In this document: positions 9,601 through 22,015 of the stretch, piece by piece
Layout: every line of letters begins with the position of its first letter
Position numbering within the stretch: the stretch's first letter is position 1
Assembly (NCBI RefSeq): GCF_051020975.1
Contig: NW_027478159.1
Location: 19,918,501-19,982,500, forward strand
From: Osmia lignaria lignaria
Taxonomy: Eukaryota > Arthropoda > Insecta > Hymenoptera > Megachilidae
Reading direction: 5' to 3'
DNA: 64,000 bases
Made by a program: the position numbers and the translations under genes
Notes under the pieces: generated by a model
Database searches by the model: none
Told to the model about the DNA's origin: nothing
What the model saw: the letters and a program-made list of their open reading frames with translations, nothing else

Positions 9601-12600
9601 GAGGGGCCACGGTGTTTCTGTATCTCTATTATGTTGGTGCGGCTTCGGAACTTTTAAATATCTTGATATATCTCGAGAACTACGCATCTGATCAAAAAAT
9701 ATCATAGAAGGTAAAAAGTAGGAAACTTAATTCTCTAGAAAAAAGGTCTCTTAACATTTTGCCATAGCTCGCTTCGTTTCCGAGATATTTGCCGATTTAT
9801 CTCAAGGGAAGGGGCCTGACGGACATATTTCGAGATATTTCTTCTTCTTGTTGTTCTTCTTCTGCACAGCTAAGCTGGAAGTGGCATTTGCGGCTCGCAA
9901 TAGTGCAGAGTTATCTCAAAGAAAGGGGCCACGGTGATTCTGTATCTCTATTATGTTGGTGCGGCATCGGAACTTTTAAATATCTCGATATATCTCGAAA
10001 ACTACGCTTCTGATCAAAAAATATCATAGAACATAAATTGTAGGAAACATAATTCTCTACAAAAAAGGTCTCTCAACATTTTGCCATAGCTCGCTTCGTT
10101 TCCGAGATATTTGCAGATATATCTCAAGGGAAGGGGCCTGACGGACATATTTCGAGATATTTCTTCTTCTTGTTGTTCTTCTTCTGCACAGCTAAGCTGG
10201 AAGTGGCATTTACAGCTCGCAATAGTGCAGAGTTATCTCAAAGAATGGGGCCACGGTGTTTCTGTATCTCTATTATGTTGGTGCGGCTTCGGAACTTTTA
10301 AATACCTTGATATATCTCGAGAACTACGCATCTGATCAAAAAATATCATAGAACATAAAAAGTAGGAAATTTAATTCTCTACAAAAAAGGTCTCTTAACA
10401 TTTTGCCATAGCTCTCTTCGTTTCCGAGATATTTGCAGATTTATCTCAAGGGAAGGGGCCTGACGGACATATTTCGAGATATTTCTTCTTCTTGTTGTTC
10501 TTCTTCTGCACAGCTACGCTGGAAGTGGCATTTGCAGCTCGCAATAGTGCAGAGTTATCTCAAAGAAAGGGGCCACGGTGTTTCTGTATCTCTATTATGT
10601 TGGTGCGGCTTCGGAACTTTTAAATATATTGATATATCTCGAGAACTACGCATCTGATCAAAAAATATCATAGAAGATAAATTGTAGGAAACATAATTCT
10701 CTACAAAAAAGGTCTCTTAACATTTTGCCATAGCTCGCTTCGTTTCCGAGATATTTGCAGATATATCTCAAGGGAAGGGGCCTGACGGACATATTTCGAG
10801 ATATTTCTTCTTCTTGTTGTTCTTCTTCTGCACAGCTAAGCTGGAAGTGGCATTTACAGCTCGCAATAGTGCAGAGTTATCTCAAAGAAAGGGGCCACGG
10901 TGTTTCTGTATCTCTATTATGTTGGTGCGGCTTCGGAACTTTTAAATATCTTGATATATCTCGAGAACTACGCATCTGATCAAAAAATATCATAGAACAT
11001 AAAAAGTAGGAAACTTAATTCTCTACAAAAAAGGTCTCTTAACATTTTGCCATAGCTCGCTTCGTTTCCGAGATATTTGCCGATTTATCTCAAGGGAAGG
11101 GGCCTGACGGACATATTTCGAGATATTTCTTCTTCTTGTTGTTCTTCTTCTGCACAGCTAAGCTGGAAGTGGCATTTGCGGCTCGCACTAGTGCAGAGTT
11201 ATCTCAAAGAAAGGGGCCACGGTGATTCTGTATCTCTATTATGTTGGTGCGGCATCGGAACTTTTAAATATCTCGATATATCTCGAAAACTACGCTTCTG
11301 ATCAAAAAATATCATAGAACATAAATTGTAGGAAACATAATTCTCTACAAAAAAGGTCTCTTAACATTTTGCCATATCTCGCTTTGTTTCCGAGATATTT
11401 GCAGATATATCTCAAGGGAAGGGGCCTGACGGACATATTTCGAGATATTTCTTCTTCTTGTTGTTCTTCTTCTGCACAGCTAAGCTGGAAGTGGCATTTG
11501 CGGCTCGCACTAGTGCAGAGTTATCTCAAAGAAAGGGGCCACGGTGATTCTGTATCTCTATTATGTTGGTGCGGCATCGGAACTTTTAAATATCTCGATA
11601 TATCTCGAAAACTACGCTTCTGATCAAAAAATATCATAGAACATAAATTGTAGGAAACATAATTCTCTACAAAAAAGGTCTCTTAACATTTTGCCATAGC
11701 TCGCTTCGTTTCCGAGATATTTGCAGATATATCTCAAGGGAAGGGGCCTGACGGACATATTTCGAGATATTTCTTCTTCTTGTTGTTCTTCTTCTGCACA
11801 GCTAAGCTGGAAGTGGCATTTACAGCTCGCAATAGTGCAGAGTTATCTCAAAGAATGGGGCCACGGTGTTTCTGTATCTCTATTATGTTGGTGCGGCTTC
11901 GGAACTTTTAAATACCTTGATATATCTCGAGAACTACGCATCTGATCAAAAAATATCATAGAACATAAAAAGTAGGAAATTTAATTCTCTACAAAAAAGG
12001 TCTCTTAACATTTTGCCATAGCTCTCTTCGTTTCCGAGATATTTCCAGATTTATCTCAAGGGAAGGGGCCTGACGGACATATTTCGAGATATTTCTTCTT
12101 CTTGTTGTTCTTCTTCTGCACAGCTACGCTGGAAGTGGCATTTGCAGCTCGCAATAGTGCAGAGTTATCTCAAAGAAAGGGGCCACGGTGTTTCTGTATC
12201 TCTATTATGTTGGTGCGGCTTCGGAACTTTTAAATATATTGATATATCTCGAGAACTACGCATCTGATCAAAAAATATCATAGAACATAAATTGTAGGAA
12301 ACATAATTCTCTACAAAAAAGGTCTCTTAACATTTTGCCATAGCTCGCTTCGTTTCCGAGATATTTGCAGATATATCTCAAGGGAAGGGGCCTGACGGAC
12401 ATATTTCGAGATATTTCTTCTTCTTGTTGTTCTTCTTCTGCACAGCTAAGCTGGAAGTGGCATTTACAGCTCGCAATAGTGCAGAGTTATCTCAAAGAAA
12501 GGGGCCACGGTGTTTCTGTATCTCTATTATGTTGGTGCGGCTTCGGAACTTTTAAATATCTTGATATATCTCGAGAACTACGCATCTGATCAAAAAATAT

Positions 12601-14288
12601 CATAGAACATAAAAAGTAGGAAACTTAATTCTCTACAAAAAAGGTCTCTTAACATTTTGCCATAGCTCGCTTCGTTTCCGAGATATTTGCCGATTTATCT
12701 CAAGGGAAGGGGCCTGACGGACATATTTCGAGATATTTCTTCTTCTTGTTGTTCTTCTTCTGCACAGCTAAGCTGGAAGTGGCATTTGCGGCTCGCACTA
12801 GTGCAGAGTTATCTCAAAGAAAGGGGCCACGGTGATTCTGTATCTCTATTATGTTGGTGCGGCATCGGAACTTTTAAATATCTCGATATATCTCGAAAAC
12901 TACGCTTCTGATCAAAAAATATCATAGAACATAAATTGTAGGAAACATAATTCTCTACAAAAAAGGTCTCTTAACATTTTGCCATATCTCGCTTCGTTTC
13001 CGAGATATTTGCAGATATATCTCAAGGGAAGGGGCCTGACGGACATATTTCGAGATATTTCTTCTTCTTGTTGTTCTTCTTCTGCACAGCTAAGCTGGAA
13101 GTGGCATTTACAGCTCGCAATAGTGCAGAGTTATCTCAAAGAATGGGGCCACGGTGTTTCTGTATCTCTATTATGTTGGTGCGGCTTCGGAACTTTTAAA
13201 TATCTTGATATATCTCGAGAACTACGCATCTGATCAAAAAATATCATAGAACATAAAAAGTAGGAAACTTAATTCTCTACAAAAAAGGTCTCTTAACATT
13301 TTGCCGTAGCTCTCTTCGTTTCCGAGATATTTCCAGATTTATCTCAAGGGAAGGGGCCTGACGGACATATTTCGAGATATTTCTTCTTCTTGTTGTTCTT
13401 CTTCTGCACAGCTACGCTGGAAGTGGCATTTGCAGCTCGCAATGGTGCAGAGTTATCTCAAAGAAAGGGGCCACGGTGTTTCTGTATCTCTATTATGTTG
13501 GTGCGGCTTCGGAACTTTTAAATATCTTGATATATCTCGAGAACTACGCATCTGATCAAAAAATATCATAGAACATAAATTGTAGGAAACATAATTCTCT
13601 ACAAAAAAGGTCTCTTAACATTTTGCCATAGCTCGCTTCGTTTCCGAGATATTTGCAGATATATCTCAAGGGAAGGGGCCTGACGGACATATTTCGAGAT
13701 ATTTCTTCTTCTTGTTGTTCTTCTTCTGCACAGCTAAGCTGGAAGTGGCATTTACAGCTCGCAATAGTGCAGAGTTATCTCAAAGAAAGGGGCCACGGTG
13801 TTTCTGTATCTCTATTATGTTGGTGCGGCTTCGGAACTTTTAAATATCTTGATATATCTCGAGAACTACGCATCTGATCAAAAAATATCATAGAACATAA
13901 AAAGTAGGAAACTTAATTCTCTACAAAAAAGGTCTCTTAACATTTTGCCATAGCTCTCTTCGTTTCCGAGATATTTCCAGATTTATCTCAAGGGAAGGGG
14001 CCTAACGGACATATTTCGAGATATTTCTGCTTCTTGTTGTTCTTCTTCTGCACAGCTAAACTGGAAGTGGCATTTCCAGCTCGCACTAGTGCAGCGTTAT
14101 CTCAAAGAAAGGGGCCACGGTGTTTCTGTATCTCTATTATGTTGGTGCGGCTTCGTAACTTTTAAATATCTCGATATATCTCGAAAACTACGCTTCTGAT
14201 CAAAAAATATCATAGAACATAAATTGTAGGAAACATAATTCTCTACAAAAAAGGTCTCTTAACATTTTGCCATAGCTCGCTTGGTTTC
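9601..14288 (+). repeat. 4- and 5-monomer higher-order repeat zone
   Basis: The block 10111-10750 recurs at 11721-12360 (offset 1610 bp, 5 monomers). Shared rare markers are aaagaatggggcc, aaataccttgat, aggaaatttaattc and aaatatattgat. A third related start is at 13009, 1288 bp (4 monomers) later, with aaagaatggggcc but without the other markers. Order by type: W(10111)-R(10433)-Q(10755)-P(11077)-extra(11399), W(11721)-R(12043)-Q(12365)-P(12687), W(13009)-R(13331)-Q(13653). P monomers begin gccgattt and carry cggtgattc with gcggcatcgg. The last four monomers (13009-14288) also resemble 1095-2382 and 6570-7857, including the cttcgtaac marker at 13975. Confidence 0.8.
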
Positions 14289-16004
14289 CGAGATATTTGC
14301 AGATATATCTCAAGGGCAGGGGCCTGACGGACATATTTCGAGATATTTCTTCTTCTTGTTGTTCTTCTTCTGCACAGCTAAGCTGGAAGTGGCATTTGCA
14401 GCTCGCAATGGTGCAGAGTTATCTCAAAGAAAGAGGCCACGGTGTTTCTGTATCTCTATTATGTTGGTGCGGCTTCGGAGCTTTTAAATATCTTGATATA
14501 TCTCGAGAACTACGCGTCTGATCAAAAAATATCATAGAACATAAAAAGTAGGAAACATAATTCTCTACAAAAACGGTCTCTTAACATTTTGCCATAGCTC
14601 GCTTCGTTTCCGAGATATTTGCAGATATATCTCAAGGGAAGGGGCCTGACGGACATATTTCGAGATATTTCTTCTTCTTGTTGTTCTTCTTCTGCACAGC
14701 TAAGCTGGAAGTGGCATTTGCGGCTCGCACTAGTGCACAGTTATATCAAAGAAAGGGGCCACGGTGTTTCTGTATCTCTATTATGTTGGTGCGTCTTCGG
14801 AACTTTTAAATATCTCGATATATCTCGAAAACTACGCTTCTGATCAAAAAATATCATAGAACATAAATTGTAGGAAACATAATTCTCTACAAAAAACGTC
14901 TCTTAACATTTTGCCATAGCTCGCTTCGTTTCCGAGATATTTGCAGATTCAGCTCAAAGGAACTGGCCTGACGGACATATTTCGAAATATTTCTTCTTCT
15001 TGTTGTTCTTCCTCTGCACAGCTAAGCTGGAAGTGGCATTTGCAGCTCGCAATAGTGCAGAGTTATCTCAAAGAAAGGGGCCACGGTGTTTCTGTATCTC
15101 TATTATGTTGGTGCGGCTTCGGAACTTTTAAATATCTTGATATATCTCGAGAACTACGCATCTGATCAAAAAATATCATAGAACATAAAAAGTAGGAAAC
15201 TTAATTCTCTACAAAAAAGGTCTCTTAACATTTTGCCATAGCTCGCTTCGTTTCCGAGATATTTGCACATTTATCTCAAGGGAAGGGGCCTAACGGACAT
15301 ATTTCGAGATATTTCTTCTTCTTGTTGTTCTTCTTCTGCACAGCTAAACTGGAAGTGGCATTTCCAGCTCGCAATAGTGCAGAGTTATCTCAAAGAGAGG
15401 GGCCACGGTGTTTCTGTATCTCTATTATGTTGGTGCGGCTTCGGAACTTTTAAATATCTTGATATATCTCGAGAACTACGCATCTGATCAAAAAATATCA
15501 TAGAAGATAAAAAGTAGGAAACCTAATTCTCTACGAAAAAGGTCTCTTAACATTTTGCCATAGCTCGCTTCGTTTCCGAGATATTTGCAGATTTATCTCA
15601 AGGGAAGGGGCCTGACGGACATATTTCGAGATATTTCTTCTTCTTGTTGTTCTTCTTCTGCACAGCTAAGCTGGAAGTGGCATTCGCGGCTCGCACTAGT
15701 GCAGAGTTATCTCAAAGAAAGGGGCCACGGTGTTTCTGTATCTCTATTATGTTGGTGCGGCTTCGGAACTTTTAAATATCTCGATATATCTCGAAAACTA
15801 CGCTTCTGATCAAAAAATATCATAGAACATAAAAAGTAGGAAACTTAATTCTCTACAAAAAAGGTCTCTCAACATTTTGCCATTGCTCGCTTCGTTTCCG
15901 AGATATTTGCAGATTTATCTCAAGGGAAGGGGCCTAACGGACATATTTCGAGATATTTCTTCTTCTTGTTGTTCTTCTTCTGCACAGCTAAGCTGGAAGT
16001 GGCA

Positions 16005-16009
16005 TTTCA
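16005..16009 (+). other. 1 bp deletion (321 bp monomer 15899-16219)
   Basis: The usual ggcatttccagctcgc reads ggcatttcagctcgc here. It restores the global phase to one base less than the preceding frame and is not shared with any other monomer I saw. Confidence 0.8.
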
Positions 16010-18151
16010 GCTCGCAATAGTGCAGAGTTATCTCAAAGAGAGGGGCCACGGTGTTTCTGTATCTCTATTATGTTGGTGCGGCTTCGGAACTTTTAAATAT
16101 CTCGATATATCTCGAAAACTACGCTTCTGATCAAAAAATATCATAGAACATAAATTGTAGGAAACATAATTCTCTACAAAAAACGTCTCTTAACATTTTG
16201 CCATAGCTCGCTTCGTTTCCGAGATATTTGCAGATTCAGCTCAAAGGAACTGGCCTGACGGACATATTTCGAGATATTTCTTCTTCTTGTTGTTCTTCTT
16301 CTGCACAGCTAAGCTGGAAGTGGCATTTACAGCTCGCAATAGTGCAGAGTTATCTCAAAGAGAGGGGCCACGGTGTTTCTGTATCTCTATTATGTTGGTG
16401 CGGCTTCGGAACTTTTAAATATCTTGATATATCTCGAGAACTACGCATCGGATCAAAAAATATCATAGAAGATAAAAAGTAGGAAACTTAATTCTCTACA
16501 AAAAAGGTCTCTTAACATTTTGCCATAGCTCGCTTCGTTTCCGAGATATTTGCAGATTTATCTCAAGGGAAGTGGCCTGACGGACATATTTCGAGATATT
16601 TCTTCTTCTTGTTGTTCTTCTTCTGCACAGCTAAGCTGGAAGTGGCATTTGCGGCTCGCACTAGTGCAGAGTTATCTCAAAGAAAGGGGCCACGGTGTTT
16701 CTGTATCTCTATTATGTTGGTGCGGCTTCGGAACTTTTAAATATCTCGATATATCTCGAAAACTACGCTTCTGATCAAAAAATATCGTAGAACATAAATT
16801 GTAGGAAACATAATTCTCTACAAAAAACGTCTCTTAACATTTTGCCATAGCTCGCTTCGTTTCCGAGATATTTGCAGATTTATCTCAAGGGAAGGGGCCT
16901 AACGGACATATTTCGAGATATTTCTTCTTCTTGTTGGTCTTCTTCTGCACAGCTAAGCTGGAAGTGGCATTTACAGCTCGCAATAGTGCAGAGTTATATC
17001 AAAGAAAGGGGCCACGGTGTTTCTGTATCTCTATTATGTTGGTGCGGCTTCGGAACTTTTAAATATCTTGATATATCTCGAGAACTACGCATCTGATCAA
17101 AAAATATCATAGAACATCAAAAGTAGGAAACTTAATTCTCTACAAAAAAGGTCTCTTAACATTTTGCCATAGCTCTCTTCGTTTCCGAGATATTTGCAGA
17201 TTTATCTCAAGGGAAGGGGCCTGACGGACATATTTCGAGATATTTCTTCTTCTTGTTATTCTTCTTCTGCACAGCTAAGCTGGAAGTGGCATTTGCAGCT
17301 CGCAATAGTGCAGAGTTATCTCAAAGAAAGGGGCCACGGTGTTTCTGTATCTCTATTATGTTGGTGCGGCTTCGGAACTTTTAAATATCTTGATATATCT
17401 CGAGAACTACGCATCTGATCAAAAAATATCATACAAGATAAAAAGTAGGAAACTTAATTCTCTACAAAAAAGGTCTCTTAACATTTTGCCATAGCTCGCT
17501 TCGTTTCCGAGATATTTGCAGATTTATCTCAAGGGAAGGGGCCTGACGGACATATTTCGAGATATTTCTTCTTCTTGTTGTTCTTCTTCTGCACAGCTAA
17601 GCTGGAAGTGGCATTTGCGGCTCGCACTAGTGCAGAGTTATCTCAAAGAAAGGGGCCACGGTGTTTCTGTATCTCTATTATGTTGGTGCGGTTTCGGAAC
17701 TTTTAAATATCTCGATATATCTCGAAAACTACGCTTCTGATCAAAAAATATCATAGAACATAAATTGTAGGAAACATAATTCTCTACAAAAAACGTCTCT
17801 TAACATTTTGCCATAGCTCGCTTCGTTTCCGAGATATTTGCAGATTCAGCTCAAAGGAACTGGCCTGACGGACATATTTCGAGATATTTCTTCTTCTTGT
17901 TGTTCTTCCTCTGCACAGCTAAGCTGGAAGTGGCATTTGCACCGCGCAATAGTGCAGAGTTATCTCAAAGAAAGGGGCCACGGTGTTTCTGTATCTCTAT
18001 TATGTTGGTGCGGCTTCGGAACTTTTAAATATCTCGATATATCTCGAAAACTACGCTTCTGATCAAAAAATATCATAGAACATAAATTGTAGGAAACATA
18101 ATTCTCTACAAAAAAGGTCTCTTAACATTTTGCCATAGCTCGCTTCGTTTC

Positions 18152-18473
18152 CGAGATATTTGCAGATTTATCTCCAGGGAAGGGGCCTAACGGACATATT
18201 TCGAGATATTTCTTCTTCTTGTTCTTCTTCTTCTGCACAGCTAAGCTGGAAGTGGCATTTGCGGCTCGCACTAGTGCAGAGTTATCTCAAAGAAAGGGGC
18301 CACGGTGTTTCTGTATCTCTATTATGTTGCTGCGGCTTCGGAACTTTTAAATATCTCGATATATCTCGAAAACTACGCTTCTGATCAAAAAATATCATAG
18401 AACATAAATTGTAGGAAACATAATTCTCTACAAAAAAGGTCTCTCAACATTTTGCCATAGCTCACTTCGTTTC
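18152..18473 (+). repeat. Chimeric monomer (5' of 8824 type, 3' of 9146 type)
   Basis: The left part has cctaacgg as in the 8824 monomer. The right part has gcggctcgcactag and ttgctgcgg as in the 9146 monomer. Its left neighbour (17838, gcacc-type) matches 8502. Its right neighbours (18482 with ctctcaac, ctcacttcg and an agaaggtaaaaag tail; 18804 with gccgattt) match 9467 and 9789. The order 8502-8824-9146-9467-9789 therefore appears here with 8824 and 9146 fused into one. This is what an unequal exchange one monomer out of register leaves behind. The junction lies between about 18195 and 18260. It also has a tcttgttcttc variant in the TTC tract. Confidence 0.75.
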
Positions 18474-18795
18474 CGAGATATTTGCAGATATATCTCAAGG
18501 GAAGGGGCCTGACGGACATATTTCGAGATATTTCTTCTTCTTGTTGTTCTTCTTCTGCACAGCTAAGCTGGAAGTGGCATTTCCAGCTCGCGATAGTGCA
18601 GAGTTATCTCAAAGAGAGGGGCCACGGTGTTTCTGTATCTCTATTATGTTGGTGCGGCTTCGGAACTTTTAAATATCTTGATATATCTCGAGAACTACGC
18701 ATCTGATCAAAAAATATCATAGAAGGTAAAAAGTAGGAGACTTAATTCTCTACAAAAAAGGTCTCTTAACATTTTGCCATAGCTCGCTTCGTTTC

Positions 18796-21700
18796 CGAGA
18801 TATTTGCCGATTTATCTCAAGGGAAGGGGCCTGACGGACATATTTCGAGATATTTCTTCTTCTTGTTGTTCTTCTTCTGCACAGCTAAGCTGGAAGTGGC
18901 ATTTGCGGCTCGCACTAGTGCAGAGTTATCTCAAAGAAAGGGGCCACGGTGTTTCTGTATCTCTATTATGTTGGTGCGGCTTCGGAACTTTTAAATATCT
19001 TGATATATCTCGAGAACTACGCATCTGATCAAAAAATATCATAGAGCATAAAAAGTAGGAAACTTAATTCTCTACAAAAAAGGTCTCTTAACATTTTGCC
19101 ATAGCTCTCTTCGTTTCCGAGATATTTCCAGATTTATCTCAAGGGAAGGGGCCTGACGGACATATTTCGAGATATTTCTTCTTCTTGTTGTTCTTCTTCT
19201 GCACAGCTACGCTGGAAGTGGCATTTGCAGCTCGCAATAGTGCAGAGTTATCTCAAAGAAAGGGGCCACGGTGTTTCTGTATCTCTATTATGTTGGTGCG
19301 GCTTCGGAACTTTTAAATATCTTGATATATCTCGAGAACTACGCATCTGATCAAAAAATATCATGGAACATAAAAAGTAGGAAACTTAATTCTCTAGAAA
19401 AAAGGTCTCTTAACATTTTGCCATAGCTCGCTTCGTTTCCGAGATATTTGCACATATATCTCAAGGGAAGGGGCCTGACGGACATATTTCGAGATATTTC
19501 TTCTTCTTGTTGTTCTTCTTCTGCACAGCTAAGCTGGAAGTGGCATTTCCAGCTCGCAATAGTGCAGAGTTATCTCAAAGAGAGGGGCCACGGTGTTTCT
19601 GTATCTCTATTATGTTGGTGCGGCTTCGGAACTTTTAAATATCTTGATATATCTCGAGAACTACGCATCTGATCAAAAAATATCATAGAACATAAAAAGT
19701 AGGAAACTTAATTCTCTACAAAAAAGGTCTCTTAACATTTTGCCATAGCTCTCTTCGTTTCCGAGATATTTCCAGATTTATCTCAAGGGAAGGGGCCTGA
19801 CGGACATATTTCGAGATATTTCTTCTGCTTGTTGTTCTTCTTCTGCACAGCTACGCTGGAAGTGGCATTTGCAGCTCGCAATAGTGCAGAGTTATCTCAA
19901 AGAAAGGGGCCACGGTGTTTCTGTATCTCTATTATGTTGGTGCGGCTTCGGAACTTTTAAATATCTTGATATATCTCGAGAACTACGCATCTGATCAAAA
20001 AATATCATAGAACATAAAAAGTAGGAAACTTAATTCTCTAGAAAAAAGGTCTCTTAACATTTTGCCATAGCTCGCTTCGTTTCCGAGATATTTGCAGATA
20101 TATCTCAAGGGAAGGGGCCTAACGGACATATTTCGAGATATTTCTTCTTCTTGTTGTTCTTCTTCTGCACAGCTAAACTGGAAGTGGCATTTCCAGCTCG
20201 CAATAGTGCAGAGTTATCTCAAAGAGAGGGGCCACGGTGTTTCTGTATCTCTATTATGTTGGTGCGGCTTCGGAACTTTTAAATATCTTGATATATCTCG
20301 AGAACTACGCATCTGATCAAAAAATATCATAGAAGGTAAAAAGTAGGAAACTTAATTCTCTACAAAAAAGGTCTCTCAACATTTTGCCATAGCTCACTTC
20401 GTTTCCGAGATATTTGCAGATATATCTCAAGGGAAGGGGCCTGACGGACATATTTCGAGATATTTCTTCTTCTTGTTGTTCTTCTTCTGCACAGCTAAGC
20501 TGGAAGTGGCATTTCCAGCTCGCAATAGTGCAGAGTTATCTCAAAGAGAGGGGCCACGGTGTTTCTGTATCTCTATTATGTTGGTGCGGCTTCGGAACTT
20601 TTAAATATCTTGATATATCTCGAGAACTACGCATCTGATCAAAAAATATCATAGAACATAAAAAGTAGGAAACTTAATTCTCTACAAAAAAGGTCTCTTA
20701 ACATTTTGCCATAGCTCTCTTCGTTTCCGAGATATTTCCAGATTTATCTCAAGGGAAGGGGCCTGACGGACATATTTCGAGATATTTCTTCTGCTTGTTG
20801 TTCTTCTTCTGCACAGCTACGCTGGAAGTGGCATTTGCAGCTCGCAATAGTGCAGAGTTATCTCAAAGAAAGGGGCCACGGTGTTTCTGTATCTCTATTA
20901 TGTTGGTGCGGCTTCGGAACTTTTAAATATCTTGATATATCTCGAGAACTACGCATCTGATCAAAAAATATCATAGAACATAAAAAGTAGGAAACTTAAT
21001 TCTCTAGAAAAAAGGTCTCTTAACATTTTGCCATAGCTCGCTTCGTTTCCGAGATATTTGCAGATATATCTCAAGGGAAGGGGCCTAACGGACATATTTC
21101 GAGATATTTCTTCTTCTTGTTGTTCTTCTTCTGCACAGCTAAACTGGAAGTGGCATTTCCAGCTCGCAATAGTGCAGAGTTATCTCAAAGAGAGGGGCCA
21201 CGGTGTTTCTGTATCTCTATTATGTTGGTGCGGCTTCGGAACTTTTAAATATCTTGATATATCTCGAGAACTACGCATCTGATCAAAAAATATCATAGAA
21301 GGTAAAAAGTAGGAAACTTAATTCTCTACAAAAAAGGTCTCTTAACATTTTGCCATAGCTCTCTTCGTTTCCGAGATATTTCCAGATTTATCTCAAGGGA
21401 AGGGGCCTGACGGACATATTTCGAGATATTTCTTCTGCTTGTTGTTCTTCTTCTGCACAGCTACGCTGGAAGTGGCATTTGCAGCTCGCAATAGTGCAGA
21501 GTTATCTCAAAGAAAGGGGCCACGGTGTTTCTGTATCTCTATTATGTTGGTGCGGCTTCGGAACTTTTAAATATCTTGATATATCTCGAGAACTACGCAT
21601 CTGATCAAAAAATATCATAGAACATAAAAAGTAGGAAACTTAATTCTCTAGAAAAAAGGTCTCTTAACATTTTGCCATAGCTCGCTTCGTTTCCGAGATA

Positions 21701-22015
21701 TTTGCAGATATATCTCAAGGGAAGGGGCCTAACGGACATATTTCGAGATATTTCTTCTTCTTGTTGTTCTTCTTCTGCACAGCTAAACTGGAAGTGGCAT
21801 TTCCAGCTCGCAATAGTGCAAGGTTATCTCAAAGAGAGGGGCCACGGTGTTTCTGTATCTCTATTATGTTGGTGCGGCTTCGGAACTTTTAAATATCTTG
21901 ATATATCTCGAGAACTACGCATCTGATCAAAAAATATCATAGAAGGTAAAAAGTAGGAAACTTAATTCTCTACAAAAAAGGTCTCTTAACATTTTGCCAT
22001 AGCTCGCTTCGTTTC
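18796..22015 (+). repeat. Dimeric higher-order repeat zone (644 bp)
   Basis: Two monomer types alternate. Type 1 has ttccagattta, agctacgctgg and catttgcag (19126, 19770, 20736, 21380). Type 2 has gcagatatat or gcacatatat, mostly agctaaactgg, catttccag and aaagagagg (19448, 20092, 21058, 21702). From 19770 on, type 1 also has tcttctgcttg, which 19126 lacks. An extra monomer (20414) with ctctcaac and ctcacttcg upstream interrupts the alternation, giving spacings of 966 then 644 bp. Similar pairs are found at 4315/4637 and 22668/22990. Tails with agaaggtaaaaag recur at 20332, 21298 and 21942. Confidence 0.82.

Larger units (their letters stand above)
14289..18795 (+). repeat. Mixed satellite monomers, no clear higher-order period
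   Basis: Fourteen monomers of several subfamilies without an obvious repeating order. The 14297 and 14619 monomers share gaaagaggcc, an ..acgcgtct ending, aaaaacggtctc and a gtgcacagtt variant with 26532 and 26854, about 38 monomers away. The last three monomers (17838, 18160, 18482), with the following 18804, parallel 8502-9789 but with one monomer missing (see the chimera at 18152). One monomer (15899-16219) is 321 bp. Confidence 0.8.
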
